Shown: positions 45,694 through 55,937, numbered from the stretch's first letter. The stretch is 64,000 nt of DNA from Aquabacterium sp. (GCF_029946005.1 NZ_JAQSDR010000006.1:186001-250000), one strand, 5' to 3'. Made by a program: numbers and translations. The notes: generated from the letters alone by a model not told the origin.

Positions 45694-47126
45694 GGTGCGG
45701 AAGTCGAAGAAGTCGGGATGCCAGCGTTCAAGCGCTCGGCCAAAGCCAAAATGGCCGCGTGCGGCAGCTTGCCAGTGGCATTGCGCGGTAAGGCCTGGAC
45801 GAAATGCAAGGGTCGCGGCATGAAGGCAGGATCGATGCGCTGGCGCAGCGCCGCCATCACCCGTGGCGCATCCAGCTCGGGCGCCACCACCAGCGCGGCC
45901 AGGCGCTTCACGCTGCCCTGACTGTCGGCCGCATCGGCCTCGGGCCACAAGAATGCGCCATCAACCACCCCGGGAATGGCATTGAGCTGCAGGTTCAGGT
46001 AAGCCAGCGAGGTCCGCTTGCCCGCGATGTTCACCATGTCCGCCGAGCGGCCATGCAGGATGAAGCGAACAGCCGAGGCATCGCCTTCGCACAACTCCAG
46101 CACATCGTTCAAGGCCAGCGGGGCCTCGACGTGCCCGCCGCTGACCCAGGTCTGCCCATCCCGTTCTGCCAACCGCAGGCCTTCAAAAGACAGCCACTCC
46201 AGCGACCGGGCACTGCGGCGCGTGGCCAGTTGGCCGGTCTCGGTGCTGCCATAGACTTCCAGCAGCACGCCGCCACAGCGGGCTTCAGCCTCCTGGGCCA
46301 GCTGGGTGGACAGGGGTGCGGTCGCCGACACGATCAACTCCACGATGGGCACTTCGGCGGACTCGGCCAGCCAGGTTCGCAAATGGAAGGGCGTGGTGAC
46401 CAGCACCTTGGGCGACGGCAAGGCCGACAGCGTGGCCGAAATGTCGGCCGGGTAGAAAGGCCGTTCAGCCACCATCGCGGCACCGCTCTGCCAGGCCACC
46501 AGCACCGTCGACTCCAGGCCATACATGTGCTGCGGCGGCACGGTGCCCACCAGGCAATGGCCGGAGGCTGCCGACACCCCGAGGCGCCGGGCTTCGGCCT
46601 GCACATTGCGAACCAGCGCGCCCCAATGCTTGACGTGCTCGGTGGGCCGCCCGGTGGACCCGGAGGTGAACACGCAGGCAATGACCTGGGACGCTTGGAT
46701 CGCTGGGATCACCACCGGCTCGCCATCCCGCGCCGAAGGTGATGCCCCCTCATCTGCGGGCAAGGAAAATAGGCAAAGGGGCAAATCCACGGCCACTGGA
46801 GGTGCTTCGCTCAGGCAATAAACCTGTGGATGGATCTCGCGCATCTGCCGCACCATCTCCGGGTTGTGCGAGGGCGGCAGCAGGCTGACCTGGCGCCGCA
46901 AGATGGCCGCGGCCAGGCCCACGGCGAAGTGGTAGCGGTCGGTGCAGGCGTTCAGCACATGCGAACGATCTGGCAACTGGGCCGCCACGTGGCTCACGTC
47001 CTGCAGGAAATCGCGCACGGTCAGCACCCGCCCCTGTCGATGGGCGAATACCGCGTCCGCTGAGGCATGACTCAACAGCGGAAAAGTCAGTGGCGTGCCG
47101 TGCGGGCTCATCTCAGCGCGAATCAT
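45690..47126 (-). CDS. AMP-dependent acyl-ACP ligase (ApeH-like)
   Basis: 478 residues of the adenylate-forming family. The P-loop-like core TSGSTGRPTEHV is near residue 155, the VYGSTETGQLA motif near 300 and the C-terminal catalytic lysine in PRNATGKLPHAA. It should activate hydroxybenzoate and load it onto the carrier protein, starting the polyene. It is shorter than typical acyl-CoA ligases. Its start overlaps the COG4648 gene end by 14 bases. Confidence 0.88.
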   Translation of the reverse strand: MIRAEMSPHGTPLTFPLLSHASADAVFAHRQGRVLTVRDFLQDVSHVAAQLPDRSHVLNACTDRYHFAVGLAAAILRRQVSLLPPSHNPEMVRQMREIHPQVYCLSEAPPVAVDLPLCLFSLPADEGASPSARDGEPVVIPAIQASQVIACVFTSGSTGRPTEHVKHWGALVRNVQAEARRLGVSAASGHCLVGTVPPQHMYGLESTVLVAWQSGAAMVAERPFYPADISATLSALPSPKVLVTTPFHLRTWLAESAEVPIVELIVSATAPLSTQLAQEAEARCGGVLLEVYGSTETGQLATRRSARSLEWLSFEGLRLAERDGQTWVSGGHVEAPLALNDVLELCEGDASAVRFILHGRSADMVNIAGKRTSLAYLNLQLNAIPGVVDGAFLWPEADAADSQGSVKRLAALVVAPELDAPRVMAALRQRIDPAFMPRPLHFVQALPRNATGKLPHAAILALAERLNAGIPTSSTSAP

Positions 47127-47805
47127 GAGTGGTCGGATTGGGCTCGGCCACTGGCCAGCCTTTGCGAAACGCCTGCACGCTGTCCAGGATGGAGCTGTGC
47201 CGGATGTTTCGCAGCTTGTACCGGCGCACGGCGTACTCGACCACGAACATCAAACCGATCAGTGGGCTGTTGAGCAGGTTCGAAAACACGGACCAGGCTT
47301 CAAGAGAGACCGCCGCGTACAGAAAGGCCGACGCCAGGGCGATGCCCGCGAAAAACAGCGCCCAGGCCAGCGTGACCGCGCGCGTGAAGGACATCACCTC
47401 GGGCGGCATGTCACCTCGGCGCATGATTCGCGCAAAGCGCGTCACCAGGGGCTCGCGCCCGCTGGCCAAGGTGTGACCGAACACCCAGCAAAAGGCCAGG
47501 TTCGTGCCCACGTGCTGCAGCACGTACAGCAGGTTGAGGTCGCCCTGCCAACGCGGCAGCAGCCAGCAGAGCCCCACCACCACCGCGACCGTCAAACCAC
47601 CACCCCAGGCCGACCCCCAGCGCCCGGCCACGGCCGAGAACAGCATGCCCATCAGCGGCAGAAAATACAGGTAAGGCGCCCACGGCGAGCGCTGCAGCGT
47701 GGCCACATGGCAAGCCACCAGGTAGGCGGCCAGCAGCGAAAGCGCGCCCAAAAAGCCCAGGACGGCCAGCCAGACAGGAGGCGCTGCGGGCGACGAGGAC
47801 TTCAT
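47113..47805 (-). CDS. COG4648-type inner-membrane protein, pigment cluster
   Basis: 230 residues with about five hydrophobic segments at residues 11-35, 45-65, 68-85, 155-178 and 185-205. A similar protein (ApeG) occurs between the carrier protein and AMP-ligase in most aryl polyene clusters. Its function is unknown. The ATG at 47805 is chosen; a GTG 21 bases upstream overlaps the carrier-protein stop. Confidence 0.8.
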   Translation of the reverse strand: MKSSSPAAPPVWLAVLGFLGALSLLAAYLVACHVATLQRSPWAPYLYFLPLMGMLFSAVAGRWGSAWGGGLTVAVVVGLCWLLPRWQGDLNLLYVLQHVGTNLAFCWVFGHTLASGREPLVTRFARIMRRGDMPPEVMSFTRAVTLAWALFFAGIALASAFLYAAVSLEAWSVFSNLLNSPLIGLMFVVEYAVRRYKLRNIRHSSILDSVQAFRKGWPVAEPNPTTHDSR

Positions 47806-47822
47806 GGCGTCAGCCCGCGACC

Positions 47823-48155
47823 TCACTTGGTCCGATGGGCGCCGACGTGCTGCGCCAGGCTGCGCAAAGAGCCGAAGATCTGCACATTGCGCTCATCGTC
47901 GGAACGCAACTGGAAGCCGTATTTCTTGGACACCACCAGCGCGATCTCGAGGATGTCGATCGAATCGAGCCCCAAGCCTTCACCATAGATGGGCCCGGAG
48001 GGATCGACCTCGGCCACCGTGAACTCCAGGTTCAGCGACTGGATGATCAGTTCGGTCAGCTCCAGCTCCAGCGCGGAATCAACAGGGGCGCCTTGGGAGG
48101 CGGCCTGGGGAGTAACTTCGCCGTCAACGGACGGGTTCTGCGCGGAAATCTGCAT
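47823..48155 (-). CDS. Acyl carrier protein, pigment cluster
   Basis: 110 residues from the ATG at 48155. The phosphopantetheine serine lies in GLGLDSIDILEIAL. An N-terminal extension of about 25 residues is unusual for a free carrier protein. It carries the growing polyene. Known systems have two carrier proteins (ApeE, ApeF); only one is found here. It is the first gene of the minus arm. Confidence 0.9.
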   Translation of the reverse strand: MQISAQNPSVDGEVTPQAASQGAPVDSALELELTELIIQSLNLEFTVAEVDPSGPIYGEGLGLDSIDILEIALVVSKKYGFQLRSDDERNVQIFGSLRSLAQHVGAHRTK

Positions 48156-48260
48156 GGAATTGTCTGAAAAACAAAAAGAAGCGCCGTCCACCGGCCAACC
48201 CGCACAGGGTGCGCTTCAGGGTCCGGATGGGGGGCGATTTACTGGGCGGGAGTGCCCCGA

Positions 48261-48266
48261 ATGATA
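48261..48266 (-). promoter_or_regulatory. Possible -10 element of the pigment minus arm
   Basis: TATCAT on the minus strand lies 106 bases before the carrier-protein ATG. No good -35 hexamer is found at standard spacing. The rest of the 140-base gap holds only a small stem (CGCACCCTGTGCG) near 48210. Confidence 0.28.
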
Positions 48267-48295
48267 AGCGAGAACAGCTTTCACAAAGCCCCCCT

Positions 48296-49060
48296 TCATG
48301 GGCGGTCAGGTGCCAACTTGTCCACGGCATCCGTGATCAAACCGTCCAATCCTGCCGCCCACAACACCCGAACGCGTTCGGCATCATTCACGGTGTAGGT
48401 CAGCACCTTCAGGCCGACTGCATGGGCCTGCGCGATGTTTTCGGCGTTCAGGTGAGGATGGTGCCCCACCACCGCCACACAGGCCAGGCCCAGGGCCGCA
48501 TCGAGCCAGCCCGGACGCAACTCTTCCAGCAACAGGGCGCGAGGCAGATCCGGTGCCGCATCCCGGGCCGCCCGCAGGGCATCCATGCTGAAAGAGCTCA
48601 GCAAAGGCCACACCGCCTGCCCAGCCCAAAGGCGATGCACCCATCGCGCCACGACCTCGCCCGTCTGTTCATCTTGTCCCGGTGATGGCTTGATCTCCAG
48701 ATTCACCATCAACTGGTTGGCTTGCAGCCACCGTGCCAGGGTTTCCAACCTCAGCAGCGGCTCTCCCGCGAAAATCGAGCTGTGCCAACTCCCCGCATCC
48801 AGCCTGGACAATTCGTCCCAGCGTTGGGCAGCCGCCGCGCCGTGGCCTGAGGTGGTGCGCCCCAGATCGGCGTCGTGCAGCAAAAAAGGCTCGCCGTCCG
48901 CGCTGAGCTTCACATCGCACTCGAACATGCGAAATCCGTGTGAAGCCCCCAGGCGAAACGCCGCCAGGGTGTTTTCAGGGGCCAGCTTGCCGGCGCCACG
49001 GTGCGCGATCCAGCGGGGATAGGGCCACGGGGTCGACGGCACTTGATCGGGTGAATTCAT
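48296..49060 (-). CDS. ugpQ: Glycerophosphodiester phosphodiesterase
   Basis: 254 residues of the TIM-barrel GDPD family. The N-terminal RWIAHRGAGKLAPENTLAAF supplies the catalytic histidine and glutamate/asparagine, and the ECDVKLSADGEPFLLHD block the metal ligands and second histidine. There is no signal peptide, so it is cytosolic, like UgpQ. It releases glycerol-3-phosphate from deacylated phospholipids. It ends about 140 bases before the pigment arm begins. Confidence 0.92.
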   Translation of the reverse strand: MNSPDQVPSTPWPYPRWIAHRGAGKLAPENTLAAFRLGASHGFRMFECDVKLSADGEPFLLHDADLGRTTSGHGAAAAQRWDELSRLDAGSWHSSIFAGEPLLRLETLARWLQANQLMVNLEIKPSPGQDEQTGEVVARWVHRLWAGQAVWPLLSSFSMDALRAARDAAPDLPRALLLEELRPGWLDAALGLACVAVVGHHPHLNAENIAQAHAVGLKVLTYTVNDAERVRVLWAAGLDGLITDAVDKLAPDRP

Positions 49061-49212
49061 AACACCACAGCATAGCCCTGCGGCGGTGCGCCAGCGCTCG
49101 GGAGATCACCTGCTGCGGTAACATCACCCCTCAGGCGCGAAAACCGTCCGCACCCTGCTTTTCGCACTCCTTGCCGCCGTTTTTTTACCCCGGCCGCGCC
49201 TGGCGCCTCGAC

Positions 49213-52200
49213 ATGAACGCACCGCTCCCGCTGACCCAAATTCCCAACAATGCTGCCGAGGCCCACGCCGACGGCGCACCGCGCTTGCGCGAAATTCCCT
49301 ACAACTACACCTCGTTTTCCGACCGCGAAATCGTGCAGCGCCTGCTGGGCCTGCGCGCTTGGGAATTGCTGAGCCAGTTGCGCACCGAGCGCCAGACTGG
49401 CCGCTCCGCCCGCATGCTGTACGAGGTTCTGGGCGACATCTGGGTCGTGCAGCGCAACCCCTACCTGCAAGACGACCTGCTGGACAACCCCAAGCGCCGG
49501 GGCCAGTTGATCGACGCCCTGCGCCACCGCCTGAGCGAGATCGACAAGCGCCGCACGCCCTCCAGCAACCCGATCGACGCCAACCGCGACACCCTGGTGG
49601 GCGAGTTGCTGGTGGCCGCCCGCGCCTGCATCGACCGTTTCGCTTTGAACTTCAAGCACGTGTACGACCTGCGCCAACGCGCCCGCAAGACGCTGGGCAA
49701 AGTCACCGCGGGCGACAACATCAAGTTCGATGGCCTGAGCCGTGTCTCGCACGTGACCGACGCCACCGACTGGCGTGTTGAGTACCCCTTCGTCGTGCTG
49801 ACGCCAGACACCGAAGAAGAAATGGCCGCCCTGGTCAAGGGCTGCGTCGAGCTTGACCTGACCATCATCCCGCGCGGAGGTGGCACCGGCTACACCGGCG
49901 GCGCCGTGCCTTTGACGTGGCGCAGCGCGGTCATCAACACCGAAAAGCTGGAGCAGATGACCGAGGTCGAGATGGTCAGCCTGCCCGGCGTGGACCACCC
50001 CGTGGCCACCGTCTGGACCGGCGCCGGTGTGGTGACCCAGCGCGTGGCCGATGCGGCCGAGCGCGCGGGCTTCGTCTTCGCGGTCGATCCGACATCGGCC
50101 GAAGCATCGTGCGTGGGCGGCAACATCGCCATGAACGCGGGGGGCAAAAAGGCCGTGCTGTGGGGCACCGCCCTGGACAACTTGGCCAGCTGGCGCATGG
50201 TCACGCCCGACGCCCAATGGCTGGAAGTCGTGCGCCTGAACCACAACCTGGGCAAGATCCACGACATCCCCATGGCCAGCTTCGAGCTGCGCTACTTCGA
50301 GGCCGACGGCAAGACGCCGATCCGCACCGAACGCCTGGACATCCCCGGCCGCACCTTCCGCAAGGAAGGCCTGGGCAAAGACGTCACCGACAAGTTCCTC
50401 GCGGGCTTGCCGGGCATCCAGAAGGAAGGCTGCGATGGCCTGATCACCAGCGCGCGCTGGGTCGTGCACCGCATGCCCAAGCACGTGCGCACGGTGTGCC
50501 TGGAGTTCTTCGGCAACCCTAAGGACGCTGTGCCCTCGATCGTCGAGATCAAGGACTTCATGTTCACCGAGATGGCCCAGCCTGGCGGCGCCATCCTGGC
50601 CGGCCTTGAACATTTGGACGACCGCTACCTGCGCGCCGTCGGCTACGCCACCAAGAGCAAGCGTGGCGTGCTGCCCAAGATGGTCCTGATCGGCGACATC
50701 GTGGGCGACGACGAAAACCGCGTCGCGCTGGCCACCAGCCAGGTCATCCGCTTTGCCAATGGCCGCAGTGGCGAAGGCTTCGTGGCCGTGAGCGCGGATG
50801 CCCGCAAAAAGTTCTGGGCCGACCGCAAGCGCACCGCCGCCATCGCCAAGCACACCAACGCCTTCAAGGTGAACGAAGACGTGGTGATCCCGCTGCCGCG
50901 CATGGGCGAGTACACCCTGGGCATCGAGCGCATCAACATTGAGTTGAGCCTGCGCAACAAGCTGCAACTGCTGGATCGCCTCAAGGCCTTCATGTCCAAC
51001 GGCCACCTGCCTTTGGGCAAGGTCGAGGACACCAGCGAGCTGCCCAGCCCTGAGCAACTGGAAGAGCGCGTGCAGCGCGCCCTGGCCCTGCTGGACGAAA
51101 CACACGCCAAGTGGCAGTTCCTGCACGAGCGCATTGATGCCCCTTTGGCCGAGGTCGGTGATCAACTGGCCGCCCTGGGCTACGAACAGCACCGCAACGG
51201 CATCTACGCCCCGCAAGACGGTGACACGGTGTTCAACCTGCTGCAGACCTGGTCGATCCGCGTGAGCTGGAAGCGCGAGTTGCGCGACGAGTTCGCCAAG
51301 ATCTTCAGCGGCTCGGCGATGGAGCCCATCCTGGCCGAGGCCAAGCGCATCCACAAAGAAGTGCTGCGCGGTCGCGTGTGGGCCGCCCTGCACATGCACG
51401 CCGGCGACGGCAATGTGCACACCAACCTGCCGGTCAACAGCGACAACTACGAGATGTTGCAGACGGCGCACGAAGCCGTGGCCCGCATCATGAAGCTGGC
51501 GCGTTCGCTGGACGGCGTGATCTCGGGTGAACACGGCATCGGCATCACCAAGCTCGAATTCATGAGCGATGCCGAACTGGCCGATTTCACCGCCTACAAG
51601 GCCAAGGTCGACCCGCATGGCCGCTTCAACAAGGGCAAGCTGCTGCGCGGCGCCGCCTTGAAGGGCCTGGGTGACGACGTGCACAACGCCGACCTGAGCG
51701 AGGCCTACACGCCCAGCTTCGGCCTGATGGGGCACGAGTCCCTGATCATGCAGCAGTCGGACATCGGCGAGATCGCCACCTCTGTGAAGGACTGCCTGCG
51801 CTGCGGTAAGTGCAAGCCGGTGTGCGCCACCCACGTGCCGCGCGCCAACCTGCTCTACAGCCCGCGCAACAAGATCCTGGCCACCTCGCTGCTGGTCGAG
51901 GCCTTCCTGTACGAAGAGCAAACGCGCCGGGGCGTGTCTATCAAGCACTGGGAAGAGTTCGAGGACGTGGCCGACCACTGCACGGTCTGCCACAAGTGCC
52001 TGTCGCCCTGCCCGGTCAACATCGACTTCGGCGACGTGTCGATGAACATGCGCAACCTGCTGCGCAAGATGGGCAAGAAGAGCTTCAGGCCCGGCAATGC
52101 CGCGGCCATGTTCATGCTCAACGCCACCAACCCCGAGACCATCAAGCTGGCCCGCTCGGCCATGGTGGGCGTGGGCATGAAGGCGCAGCGCATCGCCCAC

Positions 52201-53202
52201 GACGTGATGAAGGTGGTGGCGCGCAAGCAAACCAGCGCTCCGCCAGCGTCGGTCGGCTCGGCGCCGATCAAAGAGCAGATCATCCACTTCATCAACAAGA
52301 AGTTGCCCGGTGGCCTGCCCAAGAAAACCGCGCGAGCCTTGCTCGACATCGAGGACAAGGACTACGTCCCCATCATCCGCAACCCCAAGCAGGCGGCGGA
52401 CACCGAGGCGGTCTTCTACTTCCCGGGCTGCGGCTCCGAGCGCTTGTTCTCGCAAGTGGGCCTGGCCACGCAGGCCATGCTGTGGCATGCAGGTGTTCAG
52501 ACCGTGCTGCCACCGGGCTACCTGTGCTGCGGTTACCCGCAACGCGGATCCGGCCAGTTCGACAAGGCCGAGAAGATGATCACCGACAACCGGGTGCTGT
52601 TCCACCGCGTGGCCAACACGCTGAACTACCTGGACATCAAGACGGTGGTGGTGAGCTGCGGCACCTGCTACGACCAGCTGCAGGGCTACCAGTTCGACAA
52701 GATCTTCCCTGGCTGCCGCATCATCGACATCCACGAGTACCTGCTGGAAAAGGGCATCACCCTGGCTGGCAAAAACTCGTACCTGTACCACGACCCCTGC
52801 CACAGCCCCATGAAGCTGCAAGAGCCGATGAAGACGGTCAAGGCGCTGGTGGGCGACAACGTGATCGAATCCAAACGCTGCTGCGGTGAATCAGGCACCT
52901 TGGGTGTCACACGCCCCGACATCTCCACGCAGATCCGCTTCCGCAAGGAAGAAGAGATCCTCAAGGGCGAGGCGCAGTTGCGCGCCGAGGGCAAGGTGGG
53001 CGCCAAGGAAAACGTCAAGATCCTGACCTCGTGCCCCAGCTGCCTGCAAGGCCTGAGCCGCTACGAAGACGACCTGCAGAACGGCCTGCTTGAGGCCGAC
53101 TACATCGTGGTCGAGATGGCGCGCCAGATTCTGGGCGAGAACTGGATGCCCGACTACGTCAAGCGCGCCAACGAGGGCGGCATCGAACGCGTGCTGGTCT
53201 GA
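49213..53202 (+). CDS. DUF3683-containing FAD-linked oxidase / Fe-S oxidoreductase fusion
   Basis: 1329 residues. The N-terminal domain (about 1-170) is DUF3683-like. It is followed by an FAD-binding PCMH domain ([17 protein letters not shown] near 220) and a FAD-oxidase C-terminal domain with [10 protein letters not shown] and GEHGIGITK. Next come two 4Fe-4S clusters ([11 protein letters not shown] and [11 protein letters not shown]) and two CCG domains ([23 protein letters not shown]) like those of glycolate or lactate oxidases. It may oxidise D-lactate or another 2-hydroxy acid and pass electrons to the respiratory chain. The substrate is not known. The start lacks a strong ribosome binding site. 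Confidence 0.9.
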   Translation: MNAPLPLTQIPNNAAEAHADGAPRLREIPYNYTSFSDREIVQRLLGLRAWELLSQLRTERQTGRSARMLYEVLGDIWVVQRNPYLQDDLLDNPKRRGQLIDALRHRLSEIDKRRTPSSNPIDANRDTLVGELLVAARACIDRFALNFKHVYDLRQRARKTLGKVTAGDNIKFDGLSRVSHVTDATDWRVEYPFVVLTPDTEEEMAALVKGCVELDLTIIPRGGGTGYTGGAVPLTWRSAVINTEKLEQMTEVEMVSLPGVDHPVATVWTGAGVVTQRVADAAERAGFVFAVDPTSAEASCVGGNIAMNAGGKKAVLWGTALDNLASWRMVTPDAQWLEVVRLNHNLGKIHDIPMASFELRYFEADGKTPIRTERLDIPGRTFRKEGLGKDVTDKFLAGLPGIQKEGCDGLITSARWVVHRMPKHVRTVCLEFFGNPKDAVPSIVEIKDFMFTEMAQPGGAILAGLEHLDDRYLRAVGYATKSKRGVLPKMVLIGDIVGDDENRVALATSQVIRFANGRSGEGFVAVSADARKKFWADRKRTAAIAKHTNAFKVNEDVVIPLPRMGEYTLGIERINIELSLRNKLQLLDRLKAFMSNGHLPLGKVEDTSELPSPEQLEERVQRALALLDETHAKWQFLHERIDAPLAEVGDQLAALGYEQHRNGIYAPQDGDTVFNLLQTWSIRVSWKRELRDEFAKIFSGSAMEPILAEAKRIHKEVLRGRVWAALHMHAGDGNVHTNLPVNSDNYEMLQTAHEAVARIMKLARSLDGVISGEHGIGITKLEFMSDAELADFTAYKAKVDPHGRFNKGKLLRGAALKGLGDDVHNADLSEAYTPSFGLMGHESLIMQQSDIGEIATSVKDCLRCGKCKPVCATHVPRANLLYSPRNKILATSLLVEAFLYEEQTRRGVSIKHWEEFEDVADHCTVCHKCLSPCPVNIDFGDVSMNMRNLLRKMGKKSFRPGNAAAMFMLNATNPETIKLARSAMVGVGMKAQRIAHDVMKVVARKQTSAPPASVGSAPIKEQIIHFINKKLPGGLPKKTARALLDIEDKDYVPIIRNPKQAADTEAVFYFPGCGSERLFSQVGLATQAMLWHAGVQTVLPPGYLCCGYPQRGSGQFDKAEKMITDNRVLFHRVANTLNYLDIKTVVVSCGTCYDQLQGYQFDKIFPGCRIIDIHEYLLEKGITLAGKNSYLYHDPCHSPMKLQEPMKTVKALVGDNVIESKRCCGESGTLGVTRPDISTQIRFRKEEEILKGEAQLRAEGKVGAKENVKILTSCPSCLQGLSRYEDDLQNGLLEADYIVVEMARQILGENWMPDYVKRANEGGIERVLV

Positions 53203-53203
53203 C

Positions 53204-53647
53204 ATGGGCCAGCTGGATACCACCCGCAAAGCCAGCTGCGAGCTGTGCCTGACCGACGGGGGATTCCTCGTCGTGCGCAATGCGAGGCTTCGGGTGATCC
53301 GTGTGCTGGATGTGGACTACCCCGGCTTTTACCGCCTGATCTGGAACGACCACGCTGCCGAGTTCACCGACTTGCCAACGGTCGATCGCGTCTACCTGAT
53401 GGAAGCCTTGGCCAAAGTGGAATCCCTGGTGCGCGAGCACCTGCACCCCACCAAGGTGAACTTGGCCAGCTTGGGCAATGTGGTGCCCCACCTGCATTGG
53501 CATGTCATCGCGCGCTTTGCCGATGACAAACACTTTCCTCAGCCCATCTGGGGATCGGCGCAACGCGAGGTGGCTTCAAGCCATTGGGACGGCATGCGCG
53601 CCGAATTGAAGGCGCTGGACATCGCCATCCAGGCCGCGCTGAACTGA
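53204..53647 (+). CDS. HIT family protein
   Basis: 147 residues. The histidine triad reads VPHLHWHVIARF near residue 90; the start ASCELCLTDGGFLV carries a CxxC. HIT proteins hydrolyse nucleotide phosphoramidates or dinucleotides. The ATG is a single base after the preceding oxidoreductase stop, so the two are probably co-transcribed. Confidence 0.92.
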   Translation: MGQLDTTRKASCELCLTDGGFLVVRNARLRVIRVLDVDYPGFYRLIWNDHAAEFTDLPTVDRVYLMEALAKVESLVREHLHPTKVNLASLGNVVPHLHWHVIARFADDKHFPQPIWGSAQREVASSHWDGMRAELKALDIAIQAALN

Positions 53648-53666
53648 ACAGCCGGAACGCCCTGGC

Positions 53667-54248
53667 TCACTTGCGAACGTGATTCAGCTCGGTGGGAAAG
53701 GGGTGGTTCAAGGCCACGGCCAAGGCCTCGTATTGCGATGCCACGGCGGGTTGATCCTGCTGGCGGAAATACACCGCCAGATCGTAAGCAGCCTGGTCAT
53801 TGCCCAGCACGGCAGCGTATTGCAGCCACCCCAGCGTCAACCGCTCGTCCTTGGCCGCGCCGCGTTCACCGCGCTGATGCGCCTGCGACATGCGCATGGC
53901 CGCCACATGATCACCCAATGCAGCCCGGTGGATGTCTTGCGCCAACTCGGGCTTTGACTCGGCCAACGCGAAAGCACGGCGGTACAGGCGAACATCGGTG
54001 CGGGCCAGCACGGCCTCGGGTTTGGCGGCCTGGTCTTTCAAGCGGCGCGCCGTGGCGGCCCCTGCAGCCAATGGATAGCGTTCCAGGTAGTTGGTGGCCA
54101 GTTGGGTGATGTCTGCGGGCCAGGTGGCCTCGACCAGCGCCTGGCTCAAAGCCTGCTCAGAATCGCCGGGCTGGAACGTGGTGGCAGCCATCACCTGGCT
54201 GCACCACAACACCAAACCCACCGCACTCATCGAGATTATCTTGACCAT
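53667..54248 (-). CDS. Secreted Sel1-like repeat protein
   Basis: 193 residues from the ATG at 54248, with GAGG 6 bases upstream. A signal peptide (MVKIISMSAVGLVLWCSQVMA) precedes an alpha-helical chain. Residues about 110-175 contain Sel1-like helical pairs (GDHVAAMRMSQAHQRGE, LGNDQAAYDLAVYFRQQ). Such proteins often scaffold other proteins in the periplasm. I do not recognise a specific function. It is convergent with the HIT gene. Confidence 0.6.
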   Translation of the reverse strand: MVKIISMSAVGLVLWCSQVMAATTFQPGDSEQALSQALVEATWPADITQLATNYLERYPLAAGAATARRLKDQAAKPEAVLARTDVRLYRRAFALAESKPELAQDIHRAALGDHVAAMRMSQAHQRGERGAAKDERLTLGWLQYAAVLGNDQAAYDLAVYFRQQDQPAVASQYEALAVALNHPFPTELNHVRK

Positions 54249-54315
54249 GCCGCACCTCATCGCCATCGCATGGCTCCCAGTGTTGCAGGACACCCTGTAA
54301 GCAGGGGTGAAGCAA

Positions 54316-54331
54316 GCGGCACTAATGCCGC
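54316..54331 (-). repeat. Perfect hairpin downstream of the MCP gene
   Basis: GCGGCA and TGCCGC around a CTAA loop, 27 bases beyond the MCP stop. No T run follows on the minus strand, so if it ends transcription it is a weak terminator. Confidence 0.4.
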
Positions 54332-54357
54332 ATTCGGTCAGCCGATGAAAACTTCGA

Positions 54358-55890
54358 TCAGCTTTTTGCCAATCGAAACTGGCTGACCACCTCGGTCAAG
54401 GTGTGCGATTGCGACTTCAGGCTTTCTGCAGCCGCGGCCGACTGTTCGACCAAAGCGGCGTTCTGCTGCGTCATCTGGTCAAGTTGCGTGACCGCCGAGC
54501 TGACCTGCATGATGCCTTGCGACTCCTGCTCGGCCGCCAGGGTGATTTCGCCAATGATTTGCGTGACCCGCTGAACACCTTCGACGATGTCGTGCATGGA
54601 CTTGCCCGCCTCGCCCACCAGCCGCGCACCGGTTTCAACCCGCTCGGACGAGGCGCTGATCAGCGTCTTGATCTCACGCGCAGCGCCTGCACTGCGTTGC
54701 GCCAGGGAACGAACCTCGGTGGCCACGACCGCGAAGCCACGGCCTTGCTCGCCTGCCCGCGCGGCTTCCACCGCAGCGTTCAAGGCCAGGATGTTGGTCT
54801 GAAAGGCAATGCCATCGATCACGCTGATGATCTCGTTGATCTTGCGCGAGGCGGTGTCGATCTCGGCCATGTTGGACACGACCTGGGACATGACTTCGCC
54901 ACCACGACGCGCAGAGTCTGCCGCCGCGTTGGCCAATGAATCCGCCGAGCGGGCCGATTCCGCCGTGTGGCGCACCGTGCCGGTCAACTGCGCCATGGAT
55001 GACGCCGTCTCTTGCAAGCTGGATGCCGTGTTCTCGGTGCGCTGGCTCAAATCCTGGTTGCCGGCCGCGATTTCGCTGGACGCCGTGCCAATGGAGTTGG
55101 CCGCCAGACGCACCGTGTTGATCGAGCTCGACAGCTGAGTCACCATGCGCCCCAAGGCCTGCAGCAACTGACCAATCTCATCGTCGTTGCGGCTTTCCAG
55201 CACCAGGTCAAAGTGCCCTTCGGCCACTTCGTCGGCGGCCTTCACGGCCATTTGCAGGTCACGGACCACCCGGCCCTGGCTGGTCCACGCGACCACCAAG
55301 GAACACAGTCCAGCCAGACCTGCCACCACGGCGATGCCGATCTGGGTGGCGCGGGACTTGGCCTCCAACGCCTCGACTTCGCCTTCTGCGTATTTCTGCA
55401 CCCGCATCGTCAATGAGGACATCTGCTCGGCCGACTTCTTGAAGTAGCCATCGGCCGTTTGCAGGGCCGCCACGCCAGTGTTGGGGTCCATGGTGGACAG
55501 GTCGATGGCGTTGTCGGCCGCCTTGACGTAGTCCGTCAGGGACTGCTCGAACGCCTTGGTCGATTCCGCATCCAACTCGCCGGCCTTGAAACTGTCGGCC
55601 ACCGCCTTTTGAATGGCCGCCACCGCGACGGGCAGGGCCTGCCGACGCTGTTTGACGTCGTCCTCGCTGAGCGAGGCAATCAAGGCAATCGTGCGATACA
55701 AGGAGACGTGGACATCGGAGAGCTTGCCCGCCACACCCACGATGGCCAATTGCTGCTGCAGGCTGCCGTCGTGCGTGCGTTGACTGGTCTGGCGGTCGTT
55801 GGACAGCACCCACACAAAGCCCAGCAAAGCCAGGAACAAGACGACGCTGGCCAGGACGGGCCCCGCCATCAGTTTGGTACGCAGTTTCAT
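54358..55890 (-). CDS. Methyl-accepting chemotaxis protein
   Basis: 510 residues. A membrane helix at residues 9-29 is followed by a periplasmic four-helix-bundle-like domain (30-190), a second helix (IAVVAGLAGLCSLVVAWTS), a HAMP domain and the signalling hairpin (ILALNAAVEAARAGEQGRGF). It lacks the C-terminal NWETF pentapeptide that tethers CheR/CheB. It is the last gene of the chemotaxis operon and follows a secreted Cache protein by 47 bases. Confidence 0.94.
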   Translation of the reverse strand: MKLRTKLMAGPVLASVVLFLALLGFVWVLSNDRQTSQRTHDGSLQQQLAIVGVAGKLSDVHVSLYRTIALIASLSEDDVKQRRQALPVAVAAIQKAVADSFKAGELDAESTKAFEQSLTDYVKAADNAIDLSTMDPNTGVAALQTADGYFKKSAEQMSSLTMRVQKYAEGEVEALEAKSRATQIGIAVVAGLAGLCSLVVAWTSQGRVVRDLQMAVKAADEVAEGHFDLVLESRNDDEIGQLLQALGRMVTQLSSSINTVRLAANSIGTASSEIAAGNQDLSQRTENTASSLQETASSMAQLTGTVRHTAESARSADSLANAAADSARRGGEVMSQVVSNMAEIDTASRKINEIISVIDGIAFQTNILALNAAVEAARAGEQGRGFAVVATEVRSLAQRSAGAAREIKTLISASSERVETGARLVGEAGKSMHDIVEGVQRVTQIIGEITLAAEQESQGIMQVSSAVTQLDQMTQQNAALVEQSAAAAESLKSQSHTLTEVVSQFRLAKS

Positions 55891-55900
55891 ACTAGATTCC

Positions 55901-55936
55901 TGCGCCCAACTCAGACGCTGAGTGAAGGAAGGCGCA
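55901..55936 (-). repeat. Nested inverted repeat between the Cache and MCP genes
   Basis: ACTCAG-N3-CTGAGT (55909-55923) lies inside outer arms TGCGCC and GGCGCA. The structure fills the gap before the MCP ribosome binding site and could moderate read-through or MCP translation. Confidence 0.4.
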
Positions 55937-55937
55937 G

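Noticed and set aside
49061..49212. A short gene or extended N-terminus ahead of the FAD/Fe-S oxidoreductase
   Set aside because: The in-frame extension starts at a TTG without ribosome binding site and adds 14 residues without similarity; nothing else codes here.
49057..52821. A 1254-codon open frame on the minus strand opposite the FAD/Fe-S oxidoreductase
   Set aside because: Its codon pattern is the antisense of a GC-rich gene, rich in His, Val, Gly and Gln with no recognisable domain, while the plus strand encodes clear motifs throughout.
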